A DNA stretch of 41,988 nt, from positions 1-41,988 of the forward strand of contig NZ_JACJDV010000032.1 in assembly GCF_014163735.1 (NCBI RefSeq), read 5' to 3'. Below the pieces are notes generated by a model. The model was not told the origin of the DNA, made no database searches, and saw only the letters and a program-made list of their open reading frames with translations. The stretch's first letter is position 1, and the number at the start of each line of letters is the position of its first letter. Below are positions 10,760-19,633 of this stretch, in pieces. Both the position numbers and the translations under genes were made by a program. The stretch is from Shewanella sp. SR44-3 (GTDB lineage Bacteria > Pseudomonadota > Gammaproteobacteria > Enterobacterales > Shewanellaceae).

Positions 10760-12535
10760 ATGAACACACCTCCAAAAATTGTCTGGACCATAGCGGGATC
10801 AGATAGCGGCGGCGGTGCGGGAATACAGGCTGATTTAGCAACGGCGCAGGACTTAGGTTGTCATTGCGCCACTGTTATCACCACAGTGACGGCGCAAAAC
10901 TCTGTCAGTGTCAGTCTGGTTGAAAGCGTGTCAGCAGCGATGTTGCTGGCACAGCTGAATAGTCTCGCCCGTGATTTACCTCCTGCAGCGATTAAAATTG
11001 GTTTATTAGCATCACAGCAACAGCTTGATGTGGTAGCGAATTGGCTAAAGCGCTTTACTCAGGGACGGTACAGTGAAGGCCCGCTTGCGGTGATTTTAGA
11101 TCCTGTAATGGTCGCCAGCAGCGGCGACAGACTTAACTTAAGTTCAGAGACTGACACTGCTTTTCGTGCGGGTTCAAGCTCTGGCCTAGATTTTAGTCCT
11201 TTTAAAGGGCTGTTAAGTTTAATTACTCCCAATCAGCAAGAGTTACAGCATCTGGTTTCAGGGCTTGATTATCGTGAGGTTTGCCAGACAAGCTTAAATG
11301 GCAACGCTGACTCTTTTATTGATAACCAAGCAGAGTTCATTGCTAAAACTCAGGCTCTAGCCCAAGCCCTTGATTGCCATGTATTGGCAAAAGGTGGCGA
11401 TGGTCAACACTGGCAAGGCAATGAAGCGATTGATTGCTATGTGTGTCATCAGGTTGAAGGTGCAAGCCTTCACCATGATAACGCCACCTATTTGCTGACA
11501 CACACCAGAATCAATACTGGCAATAACCATGGCACAGGGTGCACGTTATCTGCGGCGATAGCGAGCTTTATGGCGCAAGATTTTGTGCTCCATGATGCCA
11601 TCGTATTGGCCAAAGCCTATGTGACGAAAGGATTAATCAATAGCTACCAGCCAGGGGCGGGACCTGGCTCGCTGGCAAGAACGGGCTGGGCTAATGATTT
11701 GACGCTGTTCCCGCGTATAGCTCGAATGGCTGACGCAAATAATCACCAAGGAAAAAGCGACAAGGCGAGTGAGTCAAGTAACTTAACATTCAAAAAATTA
11801 AGTGCGGATTTAGGTATTTACCCTGTGGTGGACAGTGTAGCGTTACTTAAGGAATTACTTGAGGCAGGTTGCCGCACTATTCAGCTCAGGCTTAAGAGTG
11901 ATAGCAAGTGCTGCCAGCAAGGAAAACCGCCCCAAGCGCAGCAACTTGAGCTTCAAATCATCAATGCTATTGAACTTGGCCGAACCTTTAATGCGCAAGT
12001 GTTTATTAACGATCACTGGCAATTGGCGTTGAAGCACCAAGCGTTTGGGATCCACTTAGGCCAAGAAGACTTGTTTGAGGTCGACCTTAACGCCATAAGC
12101 GGTGCAGGTATGGCCCTTGGATTGTCGAGTCACAGTTATTTTGAGATTTTACTGGCTCATCAGCTTAGGCCTTCTTATATCGCCCTTGGGCATATTTTCC
12201 CCACCCCCACAAAAACCATGGCCTCTAAACCTCAAGGCTTAATCAAGCTTAACCATTATGCCAGGTTATTACACGGCCATTACCCGACTGTGGCCATTGG
12301 CGGAATAGATAGCCAGTGTTTGGCTGGGATAAAAGCCACTGGGGTGAGTAATGCCGCAGTGGTACGTGCCTTGACTCAGGCAGCAGATCCAAAAGCTGCC
12401 TTTGATGAATTGACAGAAATTTGGTATGGCAAGTCTATTTTAGCGTTAGGGAAGCATCTTGTCGCGACCAAGGCAGCAGACGCGAATATTGTCCAAAGTC
12501 GTGACTCTGTAGAGGAGACAAGCTATGCAGAGTGA
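10760..12535 (+). CDS. thiDE: bifunctional HMP(-P) kinase / thiamine-phosphate synthase (ThiD-ThiE fusion), 591 aa
   Basis: Residues 1-315 form ThiD (ribokinase fold). WTIAGSDSGGGAGIQADLA is the N-terminal signature and NHGTGCTLSAA, around 255-264, holds the anion hole and catalytic Cys. After a Ser/Lys-rich linker (about 320-350), residues 350-565 form ThiE: IQLRLKS, VFINDHW, FGIHLGQEDL and HIFPTPTKT bind HMP-PP and thiazole phosphate. The fusion would phosphorylate HMP-P to HMP-PP and couple it with the thiazole unit in one polypeptide. Such fusions are known in Shewanella and relatives. The 3' end overlaps thiF by 11 bases, suggesting coupled translation. Confidence 0.95.
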   Translation: MNTPPKIVWTIAGSDSGGGAGIQADLATAQDLGCHCATVITTVTAQNSVSVSLVESVSAAMLLAQLNSLARDLPPAAIKIGLLASQQQLDVVANWLKRFTQGRYSEGPLAVILDPVMVASSGDRLNLSSETDTAFRAGSSSGLDFSPFKGLLSLITPNQQELQHLVSGLDYREVCQTSLNGNADSFIDNQAEFIAKTQALAQALDCHVLAKGGDGQHWQGNEAIDCYVCHQVEGASLHHDNATYLLTHTRINTGNNHGTGCTLSAAIASFMAQDFVLHDAIVLAKAYVTKGLINSYQPGAGPGSLARTGWANDLTLFPRIARMADANNHQGKSDKASESSNLTFKKLSADLGIYPVVDSVALLKELLEAGCRTIQLRLKSDSKCCQQGKPPQAQQLELQIINAIELGRTFNAQVFINDHWQLALKHQAFGIHLGQEDLFEVDLNAISGAGMALGLSSHSYFEILLAHQLRPSYIALGHIFPTPTKTMASKPQGLIKLNHYARLLHGHYPTVAIGGIDSQCLAGIKATGVSNAAVVRALTQAADPKAAFDELTEIWYGKSILALGKHLVATKAADANIVQSRDSVEETSYAE

Positions 12536-13448
12536 ACCTAAAAAATCCCTAATTGATAGCTTGAGCGATAGTCAGTTCATCCGTTACAGTAGGCAAATTA
12601 TGCTGCCAGAAGTGGATGAGGCTGGGCAAATTAAGCTACTTAATGCCAAGGTGCTCGTTATTGGCATGGGAGGTCTTGGACAGCAATTAGTGCAGATGTT
12701 GGCAGCCGCGGGTGTCGGCACTGTGCTATTTATTGATTTTGATAAGGTCGAGCTTTCCAATTTGCCGCGCCAATTACTCTATGATGCCGCAGACATTGGT
12801 CAATACAAGGCCAATGCGGCGCTGAGTAAACTTAAACCTGCTTATCCTGATGTTAATTTCATCGCCATCAATGGCTATTTTACTGGCAATGAGATGAATG
12901 AACGGGATAAAAGTCATGTCGATAATCAGGATGTAATCCAATACAGCTTTGATAGTCAAAAGCTTAAAAGTCTACTTGGTGCTATGCCAGATATTGTGTT
13001 TGATTGCTCGGACAACTTAGTAACACGTCATCAAGTCAATCAGCTGTGTGTAAAGCATTCGCTGGTGCTTGTCAGCGCTGCGGTGGCCAATTTTAATGGC
13101 CAGCTTTTTAGCTACGATCCAAAAAGCAGGGCTTCTGCTTGTTACCACTGCTTGTATCCCAAAGACACCCAAATTGAACAATCTTGCAGCCAAAGCGGAG
13201 TACTCGGGCCTGCGGTCGCGGCTGTCACCTCGATGCAAGCCATGATGGGGCTTAATATTCTGCTCTCTAATCGTCCACAAGGCGGTGTGCTGCATAAGTT
13301 TGATGGGAAAAGCTTAACTTGGGAACGCTATGGCTTGAGTCAAGATCCCAGTTGCCCAGTCTGTAACAGTCACATTAGTGACAGCGTTGATATCAGTAAC
13401 AACGTTTTGAGATGTCAAACGCTTTATGGCTCACGCTTAAGTGATTAA
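12525..13448 (+). CDS. thiF: ThiS adenylyltransferase ThiF, 307 aa
   Basis: An E1-like enzyme that adenylates the C-terminal Gly of ThiS as the first step of sulphur loading for the thiazole. The nucleotide loop GMGGLGQQ is near residue 50, followed by IDFDKVELSNLPRQ. Zinc ligands are seen as CYHC and CPVC, and a candidate catalytic Cys lies in QSCSQSGVLGP. It is longer than E. coli ThiF (251) because of an insertion after the third strand (about residues 120-150, NEMNERDKSH onwards) and a C-terminal extension. It starts inside the end of thiDE. Confidence 0.93.
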   Translation: MQSEPKKSLIDSLSDSQFIRYSRQIMLPEVDEAGQIKLLNAKVLVIGMGGLGQQLVQMLAAAGVGTVLFIDFDKVELSNLPRQLLYDAADIGQYKANAALSKLKPAYPDVNFIAINGYFTGNEMNERDKSHVDNQDVIQYSFDSQKLKSLLGAMPDIVFDCSDNLVTRHQVNQLCVKHSLVLVSAAVANFNGQLFSYDPKSRASACYHCLYPKDTQIEQSCSQSGVLGPAVAAVTSMQAMMGLNILLSNRPQGGVLHKFDGKSLTWERYGLSQDPSCPVCNSHISDSVDISNNVLRCQTLYGSRLSD

Positions 13449-13457
13449 GGAATGAAT

Positions 13458-13661
13458 ATGATTTCAATACAATTGAACGGTGAGTCCATTGAAGTGGACG
13501 AACACAGTAATTTAGCCCAGTTGGTCAGCATAAAAACGCTAAATGCTAAAGGCATTGCCTTAGTGCTTAATGCTGAAGTTGTGCCACGTAGTCGCTGGCA
13601 GCACATCATGTGTCAGGATCAAGATAAAGTTGAATTTTTCTCTGCCGTAGCAGGAGGTTAA
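13458..13661 (+). CDS. thiS: sulphur carrier protein ThiS, 67 aa
   Basis: A small beta-grasp protein ending in VAGG; the terminal Gly is adenylated by ThiF and becomes the thiocarboxylate that gives sulphur to ThiG. The ATG at 13452 is only one base from the TAAGGA site, so the ATG at 13458 (seven bases away) is preferred. It gives [10 protein letters not shown] and a length of 67, close to the usual 66. It stands between thiF and thiG with gaps of a few bases. Confidence 0.95.
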   Translation: MISIQLNGESIEVDEHSNLAQLVSIKTLNAKGIALVLNAEVVPRSRWQHIMCQDQDKVEFFSAVAGG

Positions 13662-13663
13662 TT

Positions 13664-14464
13664 ATGTTCAAACTTGCAGAACAATGCTTTAAATCACGAC
13701 TTCTTACTGGGACAGGGAAATTCACTAATCCTCAAACCATGCTTGCTAGCATAGTGGCCAGCGAAAGCCAAATCGTCACCCTTGCAATGAAGCGCATCGA
13801 CTTAAAGCAAGGCCAAGATGACATATTGTCGCCATTATTGAAGCAAGGCGTCACACTATTACCTAATACTTCAGGGGCCAGAAACGCCAAAGAAGCCATC
13901 TTTGCCGCCGAGTTGGCTCGGGATTTATTGGGTACAAATTGGCTTAAGCTTGAGATACACCCAGATCCTAAATATCTAATGCCAGATCCTATCGAAACTC
14001 TGTTGGCGGCAGAGAAATTGTGCCAAATGGGCTTTAACGTTTTGCCTTATGTCCATGCAGATCCAGTATTGTGCCGCCGTCTAGAAGAGGCGGGCTGCGC
14101 CGCTGTGATGCCATTAGCCAGTCCCATCGGCAGTAATCAGGGGCTTGCAACGGAAGCTTTTCTAAAAATCATCATAGAGCAAGCCAAAGTGCCTGTGATT
14201 GTCGATGCAGGACTTGGCGCACCTTCTCAAGCGTGCCGCGCGATGGAGATGGGCGCAGATGCAGTATTGGTCAACACCGCAATTGCCAGCAGCCGCTCGC
14301 CTATCGTGATGGCAAAATGCTTTGCGGATGCAGTGAAAGCAGGCCGTGAAGCCTATCTTGCTGGATTGGGACAAGTACTGACTCATGCCAGTCACACCAG
14401 CCCCTTGACGGGGTTTCTCAATCAAGGTAAAGCACAAATGCCAGCAACAGCGGGGCAATTATGA
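13664..14464 (+). CDS. thiG: thiazole synthase ThiG, 266 aa
   Basis: A TIM-barrel enzyme that condenses 1-deoxyxylulose 5-phosphate, dehydroglycine and ThiS thiocarboxylate to the thiazole phosphate. The Schiff-base lysine is expected in [13 protein letters not shown] (about Lys95). [20 protein letters not shown] and NTAIA form the phosphate-binding part. A strong AGGAGG site precedes the ATG. The last four bases overlap the start of thiH (ATGA), the usual ThiG-ThiH coupling in aerotolerant proteobacteria that use tyrosine lyase instead of ThiO. Confidence 0.97.
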   Translation: MFKLAEQCFKSRLLTGTGKFTNPQTMLASIVASESQIVTLAMKRIDLKQGQDDILSPLLKQGVTLLPNTSGARNAKEAIFAAELARDLLGTNWLKLEIHPDPKYLMPDPIETLLAAEKLCQMGFNVLPYVHADPVLCRRLEEAGCAAVMPLASPIGSNQGLATEAFLKIIIEQAKVPVIVDAGLGAPSQACRAMEMGADAVLVNTAIASSRSPIVMAKCFADAVKAGREAYLAGLGQVLTHASHTSPLTGFLNQGKAQMPATAGQL

Positions 14465-15570
14465 GTTTTAGCGATGTTTTTGCCATCATTGAGCAAGATG
14501 ATTTGTCTTTGCGGCTTTATAGCAAAACGGCAGCAGATGTAGAGCAAGCGTTAATTGCGCCTCAAGGCAATCTTGAAAGTCTAATGACGCTGTTGTCGCC
14601 GGCAGCAGCACCCTTTATTGAAACCATGGCGGCAGAATCGGTAAGACTAACACGGCAGCGTTTTGGCAATAACTTAGGCTTATATCTGCCGCTTTATCTG
14701 TCTAATTTATGTGCTAATGAGTGTGATTACTGCGGTTTTACCATGAGTAATAAAATCAAACGCAAAACTTTAAATGAGGCTGAGTTGCGATCTGAGATTG
14801 GTATCATTAAGGCCAGAGGCTTTGATTCTATTTTATTGGTGTCCGGTGAGCATGAGACAAAAGTGGGGATGGATTATTTTTCTTGGGTTATCCCTATAGT
14901 CAAAGCCCACTTTAGCTATCTTGCTATCGAAGTGCAGCCATTAAGTGAAACTGATTATGCCCGCATGAAAGAGTTGGGCGTCGATGCTGTGATGGTGTAT
15001 CAAGAAACGTATCGACCAATAACTTACGCCAAGCACCATACTCGAGGTCAAAAGAAGGATTTTCAACATAGATTAACCACTGCTGACAGAGCCGCAAAGG
15101 CGGGTATTGATAAAATTGGCTTAGGGGTGTTGCTGGGGTTAGATGATTGGCGCTTAGATGCTTTAATCATGGGGCATCATATTGATTATTTGGAAAAAAA
15201 GTATTGGCGTACCCGTTACAGTATTTCACTACCCAGATTGAGGCCCTGCACTGGAGGAGTTAATCCAAAAGTGCCTTTAACTGATCTGGGTTTAGTGCAA
15301 TTGATTTGTGCGTTTAGATTGTTTAATCCCCAGCTGGAAATTAGCTTGTCGACACGGGAGACCGAACAACTACGTGATAATTTATTACCGCTTGGTGTGA
15401 CACATTTAAGCGCTGGCAGCTCCACTCAACCGGGTGGCTATCAAGCACCGCACACCCAGCTAGATCAATTTGAAATCAGCGATGCTCGCTCCGTTGAACT
15501 TGTTGTCGCTCAGATACAGCAACAGGGCTTTACCCCAGTATGGAAAGATTGGGAAGCGGGTTGGAGTTAA
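14461..15570 (+). CDS. thiH: tyrosine lyase ThiH (2-iminoacetate synthase), 369 aa
   Basis: A radical-SAM enzyme that cleaves tyrosine to dehydroglycine (2-iminoacetate) and p-cresol, supplying the C-N unit of the thiazole. The CX3CX2C cluster motif is seen as [10 protein letters not shown] (Cys84, 88, 91). [16 protein letters not shown] and [10 protein letters not shown] are family motifs and the length is standard (E. coli 377). It is translationally coupled to thiG and ends the operon; a hairpin about 90 bases further on may be the terminator. Confidence 0.97.
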   Translation: MSFSDVFAIIEQDDLSLRLYSKTAADVEQALIAPQGNLESLMTLLSPAAAPFIETMAAESVRLTRQRFGNNLGLYLPLYLSNLCANECDYCGFTMSNKIKRKTLNEAELRSEIGIIKARGFDSILLVSGEHETKVGMDYFSWVIPIVKAHFSYLAIEVQPLSETDYARMKELGVDAVMVYQETYRPITYAKHHTRGQKKDFQHRLTTADRAAKAGIDKIGLGVLLGLDDWRLDALIMGHHIDYLEKKYWRTRYSISLPRLRPCTGGVNPKVPLTDLGLVQLICAFRLFNPQLEISLSTRETEQLRDNLLPLGVTHLSAGSSTQPGGYQAPHTQLDQFEISDARSVELVVAQIQQQGFTPVWKDWEAGWS

Positions 15571-15661
15571 AGAATGCAAACTCTGTACTGGCAGAAGATA
15601 TTAATCATTATCTGCTGTACTTTATAGTAAGACTGATTAATAATTAACCTTAGTTACGTTC

Positions 15662-15682
15662 AGGTGCAGCAATTTTGCACCT
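15662..15682 (+). terminator. candidate terminator of the thi operon
   Basis: AGGTGCA (15662-15668) pairs with TGCACCT (15676-15682), followed by only TT before AACCC. The short T run makes it weak, and it lies only 20 bases before the next start codon, so it could instead be a leader hairpin of that gene. Confidence 0.4.
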
Positions 15683-15702
15683 TTAACCCAAGGGGTTTAT
15701 CT

Positions 15703-15987
15703 ATGCAAATCCAATCCGCTTATGCATCAGGGCTACAAGGCTTAAGCAGTGCGCAGTCAGGTTTGGCTCAAGCCACTACAGCTGTCGCGGCGCCTGAGCC
15801 ACCAAAACCTGCACAAGCTCAGGCGACTCAAGATACAGTAACCTTAAGTGCCAATGCTGTTGCTCAGACAGATAAAACCTCAGCGTTAGTATCTGCAGTT
15901 CAATCCGAGCAGCAAGGTGAAGCTTCTGTAAAAGTTATCGAAGCTGCATCGGAGACAGTCGGCAGCTTGATTGATATTGAAGTCTAA
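15703..15987 (+). CDS. small Ala/Ser/Gln-rich protein, 94 aa
   Basis: The open frame extends upstream, but the ATG at 15703 has AAGGGG at a good distance. The protein begins MQIQSAYASGLQGLSSAQSG, which resembles the start of flagellar rod and hook proteins (repeated S/A/G helix), and later contains DTVTLSANAV, similar to the end of flagellar structural proteins and FlgM. The middle is low complexity and there is no signal peptide. It is two bases upstream of the SprA-related gene and probably cotranscribed with it. The function is unknown; a flagellar or surface link is only suggested by composition. Confidence 0.65.
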   Translation: MQIQSAYASGLQGLSSAQSGLAQATTAVAAPEPPKPAQAQATQDTVTLSANAVAQTDKTSALVSAVQSEQQGEASVKVIEAASETVGSLIDIEV

Positions 15988-15989
15988 TT

Positions 15990-17387
15990 ATGGAAATGAC
16001 GTCAGCAAACGCTATGATGACGTCTTTTACACCAAAGACGTCGCAGAGTAATAACACTAGCTCAAGGCCTTCTGCCTCAAGCGGCTTGGATGTTGTTAGC
16101 TCTGCCAATCTGAGCTCTGCTCATGTTAACTCAACAAATACGCCAGTTTCATCATTTGTATCATCACCTTCATCTCTTATATCAACGCCAGTACCATCAA
16201 AGATAGCAATAACGTCTGGTGTCATTTCTACAGCAAATTCTATAGCTACCCGTGATCCTGCGACCGTGTTACCTAATGTAGCAGCGGATAGTCCACAATT
16301 TAATTTAAAGCAAGGGGCTATCAGTGTTCAGGGGCTACTGGGGTTACAAAGTTTCAGTAGTAATACCTTGGATACAGTATCGTCAGTTTCTAGTTCATCT
16401 TTCAAAAGTGCTATAACAAGCCAAGTGATTGATGATCCAAATCTCAGCACTGGGCTAGCGGGTAAGGTAACCAATAGCCAGCCGAACACAGCCCCAACTG
16501 AGCAAGTTCCTGCGCAAGAGGTCGCTAAGCCTTCGGTTGCTGAAAGCTTCGCGAGTATTTATGGTGATGAAGCGGATGAAAATAGCATTGTAAAACAAAT
16601 GGATGAAGATGACTCAGTAGCACAAACTAAGCAAAGTGATCAACAAAGCAGTGATGTAGATGCAGCCATCACAAAGCAAGCGCAAAGTGAGCAAGAATCT
16701 AAGCAACAGAATCAAGATGCCATAAAGCAGCAAGAGCAGCAACTTGCTCAAAAAACTGAAAAAATCGAAGCTGCACAAGTTAATCAGCTTAGTAAGCGTG
16801 ACACTGAAGTTAAAACCCATGAGCAGGCTCATGCAGACGTAGGTGGTGTTCACGCTCAAAGCCCAAGCTTTACCTATGAAAAAGGTCCAGATGGAAAGCG
16901 TTATGCTGTCGATGGTGAAGTACAAATTGATGTTTCAGTGGTCAATGGTGATGCTCAGGCCACACTGAATAAGATGATGAAAGTCTATTCTGCGGCTATG
17001 GCACCAGTGCAACCTTCAATGGCTGATATCCGCGTTGCTGCTGAAGCATTACAAAAGATGAATGCGGCGAGAGAAGAGCTTGCTATCGAGCGCCAGCAAA
17101 GCGTGATAGAACTTGATGATGTAGATCATATTATTGGTCTGGGTGAAAAAATGAAAACTAGCCAACAAGAAGAGCAATTCTCGCAACTTGAGCCATTCAA
17201 AAAATCACCCGATGATCCTTTAATCAGTATCAGTGGTATTGATAATACTGAGAGCAAAGCAAATAGTCGAAATACCAGCTCAAGCGTTCAATCGCATGCA
17301 AGCTTAGCCTATCATCAAGCCTCCAATGCCAGTTTGAATAACTCCGGCGCAGTGCGTCAGGCAAGTAAGATTAACGCTTACGTCTAA
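15990..17387 (+). CDS. SprA-related putative metalloprotease, 465 aa
   Basis: The C-terminal half (about residues 255-380) matches the SprA-related family (PF12118), annotated as putative metalloproteases. The run KRDTEVKTHEQAHADVGG contains an HExxH zinc motif, His277-Glu-Gln-Ala-His281, and is followed by SFTYEKGPDGKRYAVDGEV. Residues 1-170 are Ser/Thr/Asn-rich and low complexity. Residues 190-265 are a Gln/Lys/Glu-rich, probably coiled or disordered stretch. No signal peptide or membrane span is seen. The target is unknown. It pairs with the 94-residue protein upstream. Confidence 0.8.
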   Translation: MEMTSANAMMTSFTPKTSQSNNTSSRPSASSGLDVVSSANLSSAHVNSTNTPVSSFVSSPSSLISTPVPSKIAITSGVISTANSIATRDPATVLPNVAADSPQFNLKQGAISVQGLLGLQSFSSNTLDTVSSVSSSSFKSAITSQVIDDPNLSTGLAGKVTNSQPNTAPTEQVPAQEVAKPSVAESFASIYGDEADENSIVKQMDEDDSVAQTKQSDQQSSDVDAAITKQAQSEQESKQQNQDAIKQQEQQLAQKTEKIEAAQVNQLSKRDTEVKTHEQAHADVGGVHAQSPSFTYEKGPDGKRYAVDGEVQIDVSVVNGDAQATLNKMMKVYSAAMAPVQPSMADIRVAAEALQKMNAAREELAIERQQSVIELDDVDHIIGLGEKMKTSQQEEQFSQLEPFKKSPDDPLISISGIDNTESKANSRNTSSSVQSHASLAYHQASNASLNNSGAVRQASKINAYV

Positions 17388-17463
17388 GCTTTGCACCTCG
17401 ATTTTATCAGCTTGTTTTTTTAGCTTATATGGCTGCTATCCCAGTACTCATTTACTCGAGTAT

Positions 17464-19155
17464 TCACTTATTACTAATTGGCTTTATGCCATTAGTATTT
17501 GCTTCATTATCAGCCTCAGCCTCAGCTTCATATATTGCCATAATTGCTGTGAGTATTTCACTGCCAGTTCGACTCTCAGCTTGTTGATGGGGACTAATGC
17601 CATTTTCTAAGATGACAAACAACAAATCCCCTTTACTTGTCTGTAAGCGTCCTGCGAGATTTGATACTCCTAACATAGTGCCTGTCTTTGCTTTAACTTT
17701 GGCTCGCAACAGCCGTTGAAAACCTCGTTTGTAGGTGAGGGTGCCACTGACTCCGGCTTCTGGCAGTGCAGCATCTAAGCTGCTGAATCGCTTGTCAGTG
17801 TAGATTAATTTCATCAACGTCATTAATTGCTCTGCTGAAATAGCGTTATAACGAGAAAGCCCAGAACCATCGACTACGTTTGCAGTATCAAGCTTTATGC
17901 CCATCTCTGTAAGGCGTGTTAGCTGGGCTTTTGCTGCTGAAATGAAATCTTCCTTATATGTAGTTGTTGTACTTTGATAATAAAATTTTCCGATAGCCTT
18001 AAAGAGGCTGTCTGCTATCAAATTGTTGGAGTCTTTTAACATGGTATCGAGCATGACAGACAACGGCTCTGAGTTGTGGCTAGCGATAAGGCGAATGTCA
18101 TCACTGTTAATGTGATGGCCGGACTCATCTGAAAGTTGTTTTTGTTCTTTGATAATATTAGGCATAGCCCTGTCAGTGAGCAAGGCAATTAACGCAGGTG
18201 TCTCTGAATGTAGACTAATATTATTATCGAGTGTTATGGCGTGTTGGTTAAAGATGGCTTCAAGCCTTGCTAGCATGTAGGGTTCAGTTTGATTAACGGC
18301 AATAGCAAGCTTAATGGCTCCATTACTGGGGTAGCAGCCATTGAGTTGATACTGATTATTATCAAAACGTGCTAAGGATAATTGGCATAAGTCACGAGTA
18401 TGTTTATCTGCGGTCAAGGGGATGAAACGTGCCTGATTGGTCACATGAATCGCGGAAGATGGCGCCATGTTAATAACAGTTTTCCCCTTTTGAGTATTTT
18501 GAGCTGGGGCAAGTTTAGCTAATACACAGTTTTTATCAAGAATGAGCCGTGACACTGGTGCTGCGTAGCAAATACCTAAATCATCCCATACCCAACCTGG
18601 TGCCCGTACTTGCTCGTTAGGTATTGTTAATAGGTAAACTTGGCCTTGTATTTGCTGAATTCCGATTTGCTTAAGTTCAGCGACCATGGCAGATAACTGC
18701 TCAGAGGTGAGTGTCGGATCCCCAGATAACCTTATCCATACATCGCCCTTAAGCACCTTATTAATGATAGTGCCCCTAGCATAGATTTGGCTTTGGTAGT
18801 GATAGTCATTACCGAGTTCAGCAAGGGCGGTGACAGCCGTAAAAAGCTTCATCACACTAGCAGGTTGCATCAGTTTCTGTGTATTTAACTCAAAGATGCT
18901 GCGCTGATGATTTGGGTCCCAGATAGCGACAGCAAGTTGCGAGTAAGGCGATGCTATAGCCTTTACTGCATCTGCTATCGTCTTCCCTATATCAGTGTTT
19001 TCATGTAAATGATTGGTACTATCACTTAAGCCTGAGCTTGCAGCGTTATTAACTTTGGCCGTCACTTCGGCATTAACTTCAGCGGTAATAGAAAAAATTG
19101 AGCAGGTGGCTAAAGCCAGCAGTACCCGCACCCTATGATGAGATAGCCAAGTCAC
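17464..19155 (-). CDS. dacB: D-alanyl-D-alanine carboxypeptidase/endopeptidase DacB (PBP4), 563 aa
   Basis: A periplasmic peptidase of family S13 that trims and cleaves peptidoglycan cross-links. A signal peptide fills residues 8-28. The catalytic SxxK is Ser100-Val-Met-Lys103, the second motif lies in DGSGLSRYN, and the KTG triad lies in KAKTGTML. The spacing between the first and second motifs is long, as in PBP4, reflecting its extra domain. It is somewhat longer than E. coli DacB (477), with extra residues after the signal peptide (Ser/Asn-rich) and at the C-terminus (Glu/Ala-rich). The start is GTG at 19155, with AGG nine bases away. Confidence 0.92.
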   Translation of the reverse strand: MTWLSHHRVRVLLALATCSIFSITAEVNAEVTAKVNNAASSGLSDSTNHLHENTDIGKTIADAVKAIASPYSQLAVAIWDPNHQRSIFELNTQKLMQPASVMKLFTAVTALAELGNDYHYQSQIYARGTIINKVLKGDVWIRLSGDPTLTSEQLSAMVAELKQIGIQQIQGQVYLLTIPNEQVRAPGWVWDDLGICYAAPVSRLILDKNCVLAKLAPAQNTQKGKTVINMAPSSAIHVTNQARFIPLTADKHTRDLCQLSLARFDNNQYQLNGCYPSNGAIKLAIAVNQTEPYMLARLEAIFNQHAITLDNNISLHSETPALIALLTDRAMPNIIKEQKQLSDESGHHINSDDIRLIASHNSEPLSVMLDTMLKDSNNLIADSLFKAIGKFYYQSTTTTYKEDFISAAKAQLTRLTEMGIKLDTANVVDGSGLSRYNAISAEQLMTLMKLIYTDKRFSSLDAALPEAGVSGTLTYKRGFQRLLRAKVKAKTGTMLGVSNLAGRLQTSKGDLLFVILENGISPHQQAESRTGSEILTAIMAIYEAEAEADNEANTNGIKPISNK

Positions 19156-19199
19156 GTATAAGAACCTAACAGTTGAATGAATACTTAACTAAATTACGC

Positions 19200-19377
19200 T
19201 ATTTCTAGCTCAAAAGCATGGTCTAGGGATGAATATGTAGGCATATTTACTGCATCTTCGGGAGTTCAAAAGCCTGATGAAGAAACGTTATCCTCTTACA
19301 TAGTGCTAAAAAGTCGCTTAAGTACCGCATGATACGCAGCAGAATAGTCGTGCACCGAACAGCTCAGCTGTTTTTTT
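19200..19377 (+). ncRNA. candidate small RNA ending at an orphan terminator
   Basis: A clean rightward terminator lies here with no rightward gene before it: dacB upstream runs the other way. A short transcript from the dacB-pssA interval would explain it. A weak promoter (TTGAAT, 16 bases, TACGCT) lies at about 19172-19199. The boundaries are approximate and the sequence does not resemble a small RNA I know. It could instead be a long pssA leader with an attenuator. Confidence 0.3.
19358..19377 (+). terminator. orphan intrinsic terminator
   Basis: AACAGC (19358-19363) pairs with GCTGTT (19367-19372) around a three-base loop and runs into seven T (19371-19377). The T tract exists only on the rightward side, so the direction is clear. 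Confidence 0.7.
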
Positions 19378-19633
19378 AAGCATTTATTCACGTTTATGAG
19401 CCACTAAGGCAGATTTAATGATAAAACAGCATTCAAAATCGGCAACAATGTGAGAAAATCATCGCAATTGCTATTCTTGGGCAAATGCCTTGTATTGATA
19501 AGCACTAATACCAGTAAGCAATATGGAAAAACTGCAAAAATCAAAACAACAAATCTAATTATTGCAGCCAGCTATAGATGGCTTGAACTTCAAGCTTATT
19601 GCCCTAAGGGCCAACATATTTTAGGAGGATGCC

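Larger units (their letters stand above)
19156..19633. other. gene-poor divergent region between dacB and pssA
   Basis: This 478-base stretch has no supported protein gene. A 64-codon GTG-started frame at 19450-19644 has no ribosome-binding site and runs into pssA. The notable element is an intrinsic terminator facing right at 19358-19377. The part from 19378 to the AGGAGG at 19623 presumably holds the pssA promoter, which I cannot place with confidence. Confidence 0.5.

Noticed and set aside
17386..17420. AAGCT/AGCTT with a T run as terminator of the SprA-related gene
   Set aside because: The stem is only five pairs with an 18-base loop; the T run alone is not enough to call it.
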